Source: JAXMHB01 sp046346965
GTDB taxonomy: Bacteria; Pseudomonadota; Gammaproteobacteria; Xanthomonadales; SZUA-5
Direction: 5' to 3'
Assembly (NCBI GenBank): GCA_046346965.1
Contig: JAXMHB010000003.1
Span: 124,001 to 188,000 of the forward strand
DNA: 64,000 bases
The notes under the pieces were generated by a model, which saw only the letters and a list, made by a program, of their open reading frames with translations, had not been told where the DNA came from and ran no database searches. Within the stretch, counting starts at the first letter, position 1. Every line of letters starts with the position of its first letter. A program made the position numbers and the translations under genes. Shown piece after piece: positions 27,263-35,429 of this stretch.

Positions 27263-27877
27263 ATGGTAAGCGCGCGTAGATTACTCGTTAACCTTTCGTT
27301 TCGGGAGTCCTGCGGGTGGACAGGGTGGCTGGCAGCCGCGCTGCTGGCGCTGGCGGCACCGCTCAGTGCCAAAGTGGTCGAGCAACTGGACTATGCCCAC
27401 TACGAAGTCGACCCCGAGGGCTATGACAAGCTCTACCAGGCGGTCAATGCCGCCACGCCGGTCAAGATCGACGGCAAGACCTTCCACGGACTGACCAAAT
27501 GGCACATCAAGTGGAACTATTGGTTCGACACCGACGAGGACGGCGCCTGCGCCATCACCCGCACCAAAGTCACGCTGACCGCCACCATTACGCTGCCCGA
27601 GCTGGTCAACAGCGAGGACTGGCAGGACGAGATCTTCGACACCTACCTCGAAGCGCTGACCGAGCATGAGATGGGGCACTACGAGATCAGCCAGGAAGCG
27701 GCCCAGGCCATCGACGAGGCGCTGCAATCGGTGGATGCCGAGGACGACTGCAGCACGCTCAAGCAAGTCGCCAATCAGAGCGCGCGCGATTTGCTGAACG
27801 AGTACAAGCAGGCCGAGCGCGATTACGACAAACGCACCGACCACGGCCGCACCCAGGGCGCGCGGCTGCGCGACTGA
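27263..27877 (+). CDS. DUF922-type putative secreted Zn protease
   Basis: This is a 204-residue exported protein. After a hydrophobic signal segment (about residues 19-35) it has the DUF922 fold with the zincin motif HEMGH (residues 135-139), followed by YEISQEAA. The family is predicted to be secreted zinc-dependent proteases, but activity is mostly unproven. The ATG at 27263 was chosen because it precedes the signal segment. It is divergent from the TonB receptor, with starts 18 bases apart, and its TGA is 2 bases from the convergent EEP gene stop. Confidence 0.82.
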   Translation: MVSARRLLVNLSFRESCGWTGWLAAALLALAAPLSAKVVEQLDYAHYEVDPEGYDKLYQAVNAATPVKIDGKTFHGLTKWHIKWNYWFDTDEDGACAITRTKVTLTATITLPELVNSEDWQDEIFDTYLEALTEHEMGHYEISQEAAQAIDEALQSVDAEDDCSTLKQVANQSARDLLNEYKQAERDYDKRTDHGRTQGARLRD

Positions 27878-27879
27878 GC

Positions 27880-28881
27880 CTAGCCCGCCGGCGCATCCAC
27901 CCGGGCCAGACGCACCAGTACCGGGCGGTGGTCGGAGCCGATGTCGGGGCCGACGCGGTAGTCCAACACCTGCCAGTCATCGCCCACCAGGATGTGATCG
28001 ATCGGCAGCGCCATCACGCTGGCGATGCCACCGGCGTACCAGGTCGGCCACGGAAAGTAGCCGGCACGCGAGTCGCGCAGACCGGCGCGAGCGCGCAGCG
28101 CGCGGTAGGCGGCCGACCACGGCGTGGTATTGAGATCGCCGAGCAGCAGCGCGCCCGGATCGCCGGACAGCCAGTCGGCCAGCTCACCCAGTTGCTGATC
28201 GCGCCAGTGCGCGCCGCGCGCGCCCAGCGGCGGAAAAGGATGACTGATCCAGAGACTGGCGGCGCCCGGCGCAGCAAAGCGCACTCGCAGCGTCGGGTGC
28301 TGCAAGGGCTGGCTGGCGACCACCTCGACCTGTGCCGCGGGCAACCGGGTCCAGGCGCCGATGCCGAAGGGATCGGCGCGCGGCTCCGCAAGGCGCACCG
28401 GGTAACGCGCATCCAGAGTCGCCAGCGCCTCGCGCGCCGCCGGTGAGAGCTCGAGGATGGCAACCAGATCCGGGTTCTCCCGCTCGATCAACGCCAGCAG
28501 CGGCGCCAGATCCGGGTTGCCCACGTGAATGTTGGCGAGCAGCAGCAGGCGCTCGCTGCCGGGCAGCGTAGGCCGTTCGGGCGCCGTCGGTCCGCTCGCG
28601 CCCAGCCACAGCGCGGCGTTCAAGGCACTGACAGCGCCGAGGTACAGTGCCGCGCGACGGGCGCGCGTCGCCAACGCCAGTCCGAGGCCGAGCGCCAGCG
28701 CCAGCGCCAAGGCGTACTGGGCACGAAAATGCGCGCACAGGTCCAGCAGCCAGTGCCAGCGGCCGGCCAGACCCAAGCACGCCGGCAGGCTGATCAGCAG
28801 CGCGAGGCGGATGGCAGCCGCCGCCAGACACGGGCGGGAGGCGCTATGGTCGCTGTCCACCTTCAATCGGGAGCCCCTCAT
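27880..28881 (-). CDS. Membrane-anchored endonuclease/exonuclease/phosphatase-family protein
   Basis: This 333-residue protein has two or three N-terminal membrane segments (about residues 22-40, 55-72 and 78-95) and a metal-dependent EEP catalytic domain. Its signature residues are ILELS (Glu144), SHPFPP (His214), GDLNTTPW (248-255), IDHIL (294-298) and SDHRP (316-320). Such proteins are Mg-dependent hydrolases of phosphodiester or phosphomonoester bonds, and membrane-anchored members are of unknown substrate. The start is uncertain: the ATG at 28881 overlaps the divergent GNAT start, while a GTG at 28860 would avoid this. Confidence 0.83.
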   Translation of the reverse strand: MRGSRLKVDSDHSASRPCLAAAAIRLALLISLPACLGLAGRWHWLLDLCAHFRAQYALALALALGLGLALATRARRAALYLGAVSALNAALWLGASGPTAPERPTLPGSERLLLLANIHVGNPDLAPLLALIERENPDLVAILELSPAAREALATLDARYPVRLAEPRADPFGIGAWTRLPAAQVEVVASQPLQHPTLRVRFAAPGAASLWISHPFPPLGARGAHWRDQQLGELADWLSGDPGALLLGDLNTTPWSAAYRALRARAGLRDSRAGYFPWPTWYAGGIASVMALPIDHILVGDDWQVLDYRVGPDIGSDHRPVLVRLARVDAPAG

Positions 28882-29371
28882 GCACCTGCGCGCCGCGCGT
28901 CTGGATGACTGCCCGCTGATCCTGAGCCTGATCCGCGAACTGGCCGAGTATGAGCGCCTGCTGCACGAGGTCGCGACCACCGTCGAGGACCTCGCGCAGC
29001 ACTTGTTCGGACCGACGCCGCGTGCCGAAGCGCTGCTGGTGGAGGCAGACGATCAGGTCGCCGGCTTCGCGCTGTACTTCCACAACTTTTCCACCTTCGT
29101 CGGCAAGCCCGGCCTGTACCTGGAAGATCTGTACATCCGGCCGGCCTTCCGTGGTCGCGGCTACGGACGCCGGGTGATGCAGGCGCTGGCGCGGATCGCC
29201 GTCGAGCGCGGCTGCGGGCGCTTCGAATGGTGGGTGCTCGACTGGAATGCGCCGGCGATCGCCTTCTATCGCAGCCTGGGCGCGCAGCCGATGAGCGAGT
29301 GGACGGTGCAGCGGGTCAGCGGCGCGGCGCTGCTGGCGCTGGCTGGCGCGGCCGATGCCGCCGCCGACTGA
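28880..29371 (+). CDS. GNAT N-acetyltransferase (SSAT/thialysine-like)
   Basis: This 163-residue enzyme has the acetyl-CoA-binding pyrophosphate loop RPAFRGRGYG (residues 87-96). The segments FHNFSTFVGKPGLYLEDLYI and WWVLDWNAPAIAFYRSLGA are typical of the diamine/thialysine acetyltransferase branch. It would acetylate a small amine with acetyl-CoA. The start at 28880 is supported by GGGAG about 8 bases upstream. It is divergent from the EEP gene. Confidence 0.88.
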   Translation: MHLRAARLDDCPLILSLIRELAEYERLLHEVATTVEDLAQHLFGPTPRAEALLVEADDQVAGFALYFHNFSTFVGKPGLYLEDLYIRPAFRGRGYGRRVMQALARIAVERGCGRFEWWVLDWNAPAIAFYRSLGAQPMSEWTVQRVSGAALLALAGAADAAAD

Positions 29372-29542
29372 GGTAGCGCCTGCGCCAGGACGGCGCACGG
29401 CGTGCACGCCGATTGTGCACCGCAACATGACACTCGCAGGCAGGCAGCCATCAAAATCAATGGCTTGCAGCGCAGCACGCGCTGGCACGCCGATTGCGTG
29501 AGTGCGCTGGCAGAGATCGGCCTGGGGGCCACACTGCGGGGC

Positions 29543-29583
29543 AGGACCCCGCGCGCTGCATCGGGGCAAGCGCGCGGGGTCCT
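29543..29583 (-). terminator. Hairpin after the DUF2269-like gene
   Basis: AGGACCCCGCGCGC (29543-29556) pairs perfectly with GCGCGCGGGGTCCT (29570-29583). It begins 6 bases beyond the minus-strand stop at 29590. No T run follows on either strand, so it may be a bidirectional end for this gene and the convergent GNAT gene. Confidence 0.55.
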
Positions 29584-29589
29584 GGTTGT

Positions 29590-30054
29590 TCAAACGGGTT
29601 TGCGCACCATCAGCCAGAAAATGGCGATCACCGACAGAAAGGCCGGCCATCCCAGGATGACCCAGAGACGCATGCGCCGATGAAAGGCCGGCGGCAGCGC
29701 CTCGCCCTGGGCCTGCGCCTTGGCAGCCATGCGCGCCAACTGGATTTGGATGCCGACTACCGGCAGCCAGCAGGCGCCGGTGAGCGCATACAGCACCAGC
29801 GCCTGCCAGACCCAGGGCGTGCTCCAGGGCAGTGACAGCGTGTGCAGCAAGGCCACGCCAGTGAGCAACTGCACGACCACCGCCGGCGTGGTGAACACGA
29901 AATCGGCGCTCACGGTGATCCGGGTCACGCGCGCGATCACCGCCACCTCGCCGCTGCGCCAGGCCATCCACTGGAAGTAGGCGATGCCGAGCCCGGTGCC
30001 GAACAGAACCGTGGACGACAGGATGTGGATCCACTTGAGCCACAGATAGCTCAT
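29590..30054 (-). CDS. DUF2269-type four-helix membrane protein
   Basis: This 154-residue integral membrane protein has four hydrophobic helices. Conserved segments are WIHILSSTVLFGTGLG near the N-terminus, a central WVWQALVLYALTGACWLPVV and a C-terminal WPAFLSVIAIFWLM. It matches the DUF2269 family, whose function is unknown. Its ATG overlaps the TGA of the SDR-DoxX gene (ATGA at 30054-30051), so the two are translationally coupled. A functional link to the DoxX-like domain of that protein is inferred. Confidence 0.82.
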   Translation of the reverse strand: MSYLWLKWIHILSSTVLFGTGLGIAYFQWMAWRSGEVAVIARVTRITVSADFVFTTPAVVVQLLTGVALLHTLSLPWSTPWVWQALVLYALTGACWLPVVGIQIQLARMAAKAQAQGEALPPAFHRRMRLWVILGWPAFLSVIAIFWLMVRKPV

Positions 30055-31337
30055 CGGCGATCCGCCAGCACCAGCCAGACCAGGATTGCCGGCAGCACCA
30101 CCAGATTCTTCGCCAGCCCACCCCAGGGATCCAGCCACAGCAAGGGCAGTCCGCTACCGAGCACCACGGTGTAGGCCGTCACCATCGCCAGCAGCGCCCG
30201 CGCGGCGCGCCGCGCCTGCCACTGGCACAACAACATGGCGCCGAGCAGCGCATCCAGCGCACTGCCGCCGTAGCCGAGCGTCCACGCCAGCGCATCGGGC
30301 CAGCCGAGCGGCGTCGCCAACGCGCGGATCTGTGCCGGACTCTGCGCAAAGCCGGCCACCGCCGACAGCAGGCACAGCAGCCCGAGGGCGACGCGCAGTG
30401 TCGGTGCCAGCGGATACAAACGCGCATGCCAGCGATCCTGGACCTGACTCGGCTCGCGCGCCATCCAATGCGCGAGCGGCGCCGGGGCGAGGCCGAAATC
30501 CTGCTGCAGGCGCGCGTGGTCTTCCAGGGTGCCGGCATTGCCGCGCGCCACCATGCGCACCAGCGTGCGCCCGAGCGGCCCCTCGCCGCCCTCGCCCAGC
30601 GCTCCGGCCACGCGCAGCAGCACGGGCGGCACCGGCAGCGGCCAGGCCGGCGCGTAGCCGAGCCAACGCCGCAGCGCCTTGAGGTAATCGGCGATGCTCA
30701 TGCGCTCAGGACCGACCACCGTCCAGATGCCGCGCTGCGCGGGCGGTGCCTGCAGCGCCGCCACCACCAGCGCCGCCAGATCGCGCACGTGCACCGGCTG
30801 CACCGGCTGGCGCCCGCGGCCCGGCAAGGGCTGCAAGCCCGGCGCAGCCGCCAGCGCGCGCAGCAGCGAGCTGCCGCCGTAGCTGCCGGCCAGCGCATAG
30901 ACCAGCGAGGGACGCAGCACCGTCACCGGGAGCGCGCATTCCAGCAGCGCCGCATCTGCGGCATGCTTGCTGGCGATGAAATCACCATCGGCGGGATCGC
31001 CCAGTGCCGAGATCTGCACCAGTCGCTGCAGGCCGAGCTCCGCCGCCGCGCGCGCCAAGGCCAGCGGCGCCTGCCGGTGCACCGCATCCAGCAGCGCAGC
31101 GCTGCCTTTGAGCAGTCCCGCTGCATTGACGACGGCGTCGACGCCAGCCAGACGCGGCAACCAGGCCGCCGGATCCACATCGCGCTGCAGATCCACCGCC
31201 ACCGCCGTCACGCCCGGCGGCAGCGCGCCTACGCGCTCGGCGCGCACGCCCGCCAGCACCGTGTGGCCCTCGGCCACCAGCGCCGCGACGATCTGACGTC
31301 CGATGAAGCCCAAGGCTCCCAGCACCAGCACGCGCAT
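30051..31337 (-). CDS. NAD(P)-binding SDR-like protein fused to DoxX-like membrane domain
   Basis: This 428-residue fusion has an N-terminal extended/atypical SDR Rossmann domain (about residues 1-290). It carries the nucleotide motif GALGFIG (7-13), an NAAG segment, and a lysine in ASKHAAD where SDRs have YxxxK. The C-terminal third has four membrane helices of the DoxX-like type. Such fusions are known in proteobacteria, and the substrate is unknown. It precedes and overlaps the DUF2269 gene and is divergent from the rhomboid gene at 31457. Confidence 0.85.
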   Translation of the reverse strand: MRVLVLGALGFIGRQIVAALVAEGHTVLAGVRAERVGALPPGVTAVAVDLQRDVDPAAWLPRLAGVDAVVNAAGLLKGSAALLDAVHRQAPLALARAAAELGLQRLVQISALGDPADGDFIASKHAADAALLECALPVTVLRPSLVYALAGSYGGSSLLRALAAAPGLQPLPGRGRQPVQPVHVRDLAALVVAALQAPPAQRGIWTVVGPERMSIADYLKALRRWLGYAPAWPLPVPPVLLRVAGALGEGGEGPLGRTLVRMVARGNAGTLEDHARLQQDFGLAPAPLAHWMAREPSQVQDRWHARLYPLAPTLRVALGLLCLLSAVAGFAQSPAQIRALATPLGWPDALAWTLGYGGSALDALLGAMLLCQWQARRAARALLAMVTAYTVVLGSGLPLLWLDPWGGLAKNLVVLPAILVWLVLADRR

Positions 31338-31456
31338 GCTTCGATCCTGTGCTCAAAGCGCCACTATGCGACGCGCCGCCGGACGCGGCAAACCCCCGCA
31401 CGCCGGTCCGACGTGCAGCCCTTGCCTTCCGCCCGCCCACCCCCACTTGCTGGCGC

Positions 31457-32287
31457 ATGGACCTGCGATCTCTGCCCGATGAAGCCCTGACGCCCGCCGC
31501 GGTCAAACGCGACCGCCGGCGCCTGGAAACCGCCTTTTTCTGGGCCGCCGTGCTGGTGGCTGTGCTGTGGCTGGTGAAGATCGCCGAATGGGCGGCCGGC
31601 GCTGAGTTCACCGCGCTGGGGCTGTATCCGCGCGCTGCGCTGGGGTTGATCGGCCTGATCGGCGCGCCGCTGGTGCATGGCTCGCTCGGCCATCTGATGG
31701 CCAACTCGCTGCCGACGCTGGTGCTGATGACGCTGGCGATGTACGCGGTGCCGCGCGCCACCTTCCGAGCACTGCCCTTGATCTGGATCGGCAGTGGCCT
31801 GCTGGTGTGGCTGTTTGGGCGCGAGTCCACCCATATCGGCATCAGCGGCGTCACCCACGGCCTGATGAGTTTTCTGTTTGTGCTCGGCGCGATCCGCCGC
31901 GACCGCGTGGCGATCTCGATCGCGCTGGTGGTGTTCTTCCTTTACGGCAGCATGCTGTACGGCTTCCTGCCCGGCGAACCCGGCATCAGCTTCGAGTACC
32001 ACGGCGCCGGCCTGCTGGCGGGTTTGGTGGCAGCGCTGCTCTACCGTCGGCTGGATCCGGCGCCACCAGTGCGCCAGTACAGTTGGGAGACCGAGCCCGA
32101 AGACCTGGAAGGCGCCGACGGACGGCTAGGCGTGGACCCGCTGGAACCCGAGCGCCCGAGCGAGGTGAAACCCCTGTGGGACGGGCCACGCAGCGCGCCG
32201 CGTGGCGTGGTGCTGCGCTTTCCGAGCGACCGCCGCCGCACCGCGCTGGATGACGACGACGACGCGCGCCCGCCGACGCTGCATTGA
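31457..32287 (+). CDS. Rhomboid-family intramembrane serine protease
   Basis: This 276-residue membrane protein has about six helices. The catalytic serine is in GISG (Ser130) and the catalytic histidine is in EYHGAG (His182). The supporting HxxxN motif GHLMANS (His79, Asn83) is present. A charged C-terminal tail of about 80 residues rich in Pro, Asp and Arg follows and is probably cytoplasmic. Rhomboids cleave membrane-embedded substrates; none is indicated here. The start at 31457 was chosen because the region upstream looks non-coding. The ribosome site is weak. Confidence 0.88.
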   Translation: MDLRSLPDEALTPAAVKRDRRRLETAFFWAAVLVAVLWLVKIAEWAAGAEFTALGLYPRAALGLIGLIGAPLVHGSLGHLMANSLPTLVLMTLAMYAVPRATFRALPLIWIGSGLLVWLFGRESTHIGISGVTHGLMSFLFVLGAIRRDRVAISIALVVFFLYGSMLYGFLPGEPGISFEYHGAGLLAGLVAALLYRRLDPAPPVRQYSWETEPEDLEGADGRLGVDPLEPERPSEVKPLWDGPRSAPRGVVLRFPSDRRRTALDDDDDARPPTLH

Positions 32288-32587
32288 GGGATCTCTTGCC
32301 AACCATGGTCGGTGCGCAGAAGCGGGGCGGGGGACCAGCACTGCAGTGCTTGCCTGGCACTGTCTCACCCTTGGCTGAGCGAGTAAGCGCTTGCTCGTTC
32401 TGCAAACTGGCGGCAGCGCAGCGCAGAAGCCGCATGGTCGGTCCCCCGCCCCGCTGTTGCTCCCAGGCCATTTCTCGCCTTCGGCGCGCTTACTCATTCT
32501 GCAAACTGGCGACAGTGCAACGCAGCCGCCGCAAGGCTGGTCCCCCGCCCCCTGACCCCCGGCCCGCTTTTGCTCCTCCGGGCCTGC
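32288..32587. other. Gap holding family-B repeats
   Basis: No gene is seen. It contains an inverted piece (32308-32350, with CACTGCAGTGCTT) and two tandem copies of a unit of about 100 bases. The core of each unit is TTCTGCAAACTGGCG (32398 and 32498), and each copy ends in GGTCCCCCGCCCC. The gap separates convergent rhomboid and response-regulator genes. Confidence 0.6.
32374..32576. repeat. Dispersed family-B repeat, two tandem copies
   Basis: The two copies have a period of about 100 bases. The consensus runs from GCGCTTACTCGTTCTGCAAA through CTGGCGACAGTGCAACGCAG to a C-rich end. Related copies lie at 39608-39690, 48951-48995 (inverted) and 49273-49380. Confidence 0.7.
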
Positions 32588-33253
32588 TTACTCCTCGACC
32601 ACCTTGATCGTGCGCGCGGCGTCGGGGTCGATCGCTAGCCGGCTGGCCAGGGTGACCGCCATGGTGCGGTTGTGGGCGCCGAGCTTGCGCAGGATGGCGG
32701 TCACATGCGCCTTGATGGTGGCCTCGGTGACGTCGAGGTCGTAGGCGATCTGCTTGTTGAGCTTGCCCTCGCACAGCATGGTCAGCACGCGGAACTGCTG
32801 CGGTGTCAGCTCGGCGAGGCGCTTGGCGAGCTCGCGTTCCTGCTCGTCGAGGCGCACCGCGCCGTGGGCGAAAGGATCGAAAGTGTCGCCCTCGATCACC
32901 GTGCGCAGCGCGCGCTGGATCAATTCGCTGTCGGCGGATTTGGGCACGAAGCCGGAGGCGCCGTGCGCCAGCGCGCGCCGGATCACCATCGGCTCCTCGC
33001 GTGCCGACACCACGATCACCGGCAGCGCCGGCCGCGTGGCGCGGATGTGCGCCAGCGCCGAGAAGCCGTGAGCACCGGGCATGGTCAGATCCAGCAGCAG
33101 CAGGTCGGCCTCGGGATGGGCCTCGATTTGCGCCTGCAACTGGGCGACGTTCTCCGCCTCGGCAATGCTCGCCCCCGGCTGCGCGCGCTCGACGGCGCGC
33201 CGCATGGCCTCGCGGAACAGGGGGTGATCGTCAGCAATCAGGATCGTCGACAT
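32588..33253 (-). CDS. LuxR-type response regulator next to acs
   Basis: This is a 221-residue two-component response regulator. The receiver domain has acidic residues Asp8/Asp9, phospho-acceptor Asp55 in LLLLDLTMPG and a conserved lysine in VPKSADS. A LuxR/NarL helix-turn-helix follows (about residues 145-205, LNKQIAYDLDVTEATIKAHV). It binds DNA when phosphorylated. Response regulators of this kind are often found beside acs in pseudomonads and xanthomonads and control acetate or alcohol metabolism. The start at 33253 gives the usual receiver N-terminus; an upstream ATG at 33313 would add 20 residues. It is on the same strand as acs but a strong hairpin lies between them. Confidence 0.9.
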   Translation of the reverse strand: MSTILIADDHPLFREAMRRAVERAQPGASIAEAENVAQLQAQIEAHPEADLLLLDLTMPGAHGFSALAHIRATRPALPVIVVSAREEPMVIRRALAHGASGFVPKSADSELIQRALRTVIEGDTFDPFAHGAVRLDEQERELAKRLAELTPQQFRVLTMLCEGKLNKQIAYDLDVTEATIKAHVTAILRKLGAHNRTMAVTLASRLAIDPDAARTIKVVEE

Positions 33254-33335
33254 GGTCAGGGGAATCCGTAGGTGCCGCGTGGATTCCACCATGTTTTGAT
33301 TCGAATTGCTCATGGCCTTGCGTCGATGGGGCGGA

Positions 33336-33366
33336 CGGGACCCGGGCCGGCTCGGCCCGGGTCCCG
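33336..33366 (-). terminator. Hairpin after acs
   Basis: CGGGACCCGGGCC (33336-33348) and its perfect reverse complement (33354-33366) form a 13-bp stem with a 5-base loop. It lies 5 bases past the acs stop on the minus strand. No T tract follows. Confidence 0.65.
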
Positions 33367-33371
33367 CAGAC

Positions 33372-35312
33372 TCAGCGTATCAGGCGCTCTTCCACCAGAT
33401 TGGCGACCACGGTCGGATCGGCCAGCGTGGAGATATCGCCCAGATTTTCGTGCTCGTTGGCGGCGATCTTGCGCAGGATGCGGCGCATGATCTTGCCTGA
33501 GCGGGTCTTCGGCAAGCCGGGCGCCCACTGGATGTAGTCGGGCGTGGCGATCGGGCTGATTTCCTTGCGCACGTGCTCGCGCAGCTCCTTGCGCAGCGCC
33601 TCGGTGGCCTCGACGCCGCTCTTCAAGGTCACGTAGACGTAAATGCCCTGGCCCTTGATGTCGTGCGCGCAGCCGACCACGGCAGCCTCGGCCACCGCCG
33701 GATGCGCCACCAGCGCGCTCTCGATCTCGGCGGTGCCGAGGCGATGGCCGGCGACGTTCAGCACATCGTCGACGCGTCCGGTGATCCAGTAGTAGCCATC
33801 CTCGTCACGCTTGGCGCCATCGCCGGTGAAGTAGGTGCCCTTGAAGGTGGTGAAGTAGGTCTCAATGAAGCGTTTGTGGTCGCCGTAGACGGTGCGCATC
33901 TGCCCCGGCCAGCTGTCGAGCAGCACCAGATTGCCCTCGGTGGCGCCCTCCAGCACATGGCCCTCGCCATCGACGATGGCCGGGCGCACGCCAAACAGCG
34001 GCAGCGTGGCTGAACCTGGCTTCAGCGCCGTGGCACCCGGCAGCGGCGAGATCAGCGTGGCACCGGTTTCGGTCTGCCACCAGGTGTCGACGATCGGGCA
34101 GCGGGTTTCGCCCACCACGCGGTAGTACCACTCCCAGGCCTCGGGATTGATCGGCTCGCCGACGGTGCCGAGCAGGCGCAGCGAGGCGCGCGAGGTCTTT
34201 TTCACCGGCGCCTCGCCCTCGCGCATCAGCGCGCGGATCGCGGTCGGCGCGGTGTAGATGATGGTGACTTGGTGCTTGTCGACCACTTCCCAGAAACGCG
34301 AAACGCTGGGGTAGTTCGGGATGCCCTCGAACATGACCGAGGTAGCGCCATTGCACAGCGGCCCGTAGACCACGTAACTGTGGCCAGTGACCCAGCCGAC
34401 GTCCGCGGTGCACCAGTAGATGTCGTCCTCGCGCAGATCGAAGATCGCCTCGTGGGTGTAGCTGGCGTAGGTCAGGTAGCCGCCGGTGGTGTGCAGCACG
34501 CCCTTGGGCTTGCCGGTCGAGCCGGAGGTGTAGAGGATGAACAGCGGGTCCTCGGCGTTCATGCGCTCGGGTTCGCACTCGGCCGGCTCGTCGGCGACCA
34601 GTTCGTCGTACCAGAGGTCGCGGCTGGCGTCCCACTCGACCGGACGCCCGGTGCGCTTGACCACGATGACCTTCTGCACGCTCTGCGTGGCCGGATTTTT
34701 CAGCGCCTCATCGACATTGGCCTTGAGCGGCACGATGCGGCCGCCGCGCAGGCTCTCGTCGGAGGTGATGACGATGGTGGACTGGCAGTCGTCGATGCGG
34801 CTGACCAGCGAATCCGGCGAGAAGCCGCCGAACACGATCGAATGCACAGCGCCTACACGCGTGCAGGCCAGCATGGCGACGGCGGCCTCAGGAATCATCG
34901 GCAGGTACAGGGTGACGCGATCGCCCTTCTTGACGCCGAGCTTGCGCAAGGCATTGGCCAATTTGCAGACGCGGGCGTGCAGATCGCGGTAGCTGATGTG
35001 CGCGCTCTCGGCCGGGTTGTCGCCCTCCCACAGAATTGCGGTCTTGTCGCCGCGCGTTGCCAGATGCCGGTCCAGGCAGTTGACCGAGACGTTCAGCTCG
35101 CCATCGGCGTACCAGCGGATGTGGAAGTCCTCGACCTGGTAACTGACGTCCTTGATCTCGGTGGGAAATTTGTACCAGTCGAGACGCTCGGCCACGCGCT
35201 TCCAGAAGCCTTCGGGATCGCGCACCGATTCGTCGTACTGGGTGCGATAGCTGTCGGCGGTGTAACGCGCTTTGGCGGCGAATTCAGCGGGTACTGGATA
35301 GACGTTGGCCAT
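33372..35312 (-). CDS. acs: Acetyl-CoA synthetase
   Basis: This 646-residue AMP-forming acetate-CoA ligase converts acetate, ATP and CoA to acetyl-CoA, AMP and pyrophosphate. The phosphate-binding motif is YTSGSTGKPKG (near residue 260). TWWQTETG and the hinge/adenylation motif YWITGRVDDVLNVAGHR are intact. The C-terminal PKTRSGKIMRR holds the regulatory catalytic lysine (near residue 605) that is acetylated in Acs. The start at 35312 has GGGAGGG 5 bases upstream; a more distal ATG at 35330 lacks this. It is flanked by a LuxR response regulator and a hybrid sensor kinase on the same strand, a common arrangement for acetate control. Confidence 0.96.
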   Translation of the reverse strand: MANVYPVPAEFAAKARYTADSYRTQYDESVRDPEGFWKRVAERLDWYKFPTEIKDVSYQVEDFHIRWYADGELNVSVNCLDRHLATRGDKTAILWEGDNPAESAHISYRDLHARVCKLANALRKLGVKKGDRVTLYLPMIPEAAVAMLACTRVGAVHSIVFGGFSPDSLVSRIDDCQSTIVITSDESLRGGRIVPLKANVDEALKNPATQSVQKVIVVKRTGRPVEWDASRDLWYDELVADEPAECEPERMNAEDPLFILYTSGSTGKPKGVLHTTGGYLTYASYTHEAIFDLREDDIYWCTADVGWVTGHSYVVYGPLCNGATSVMFEGIPNYPSVSRFWEVVDKHQVTIIYTAPTAIRALMREGEAPVKKTSRASLRLLGTVGEPINPEAWEWYYRVVGETRCPIVDTWWQTETGATLISPLPGATALKPGSATLPLFGVRPAIVDGEGHVLEGATEGNLVLLDSWPGQMRTVYGDHKRFIETYFTTFKGTYFTGDGAKRDEDGYYWITGRVDDVLNVAGHRLGTAEIESALVAHPAVAEAAVVGCAHDIKGQGIYVYVTLKSGVEATEALRKELREHVRKEISPIATPDYIQWAPGLPKTRSGKIMRRILRKIAANEHENLGDISTLADPTVVANLVEERLIR

Positions 35313-35429
35313 GATGCCCTCCCGAGACACGGCGTGATGAAGAACTGTGATCTAGGCTAGACCAGCCGGACCCCGCAGCGCTCCGACTTTGGTCGCAGCG
35401 AGGGCCGGGGTAGACCAAAGGCGAGTGAC

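Noticed and set aside
29372..29589. Possible small RNA in the GNAT/DUF2269 gap
   Set aside because: Apart from the terminator-like hairpin at 29543-29583 and a weak 5-bp dyad, no promoter or conserved structure could be supported.
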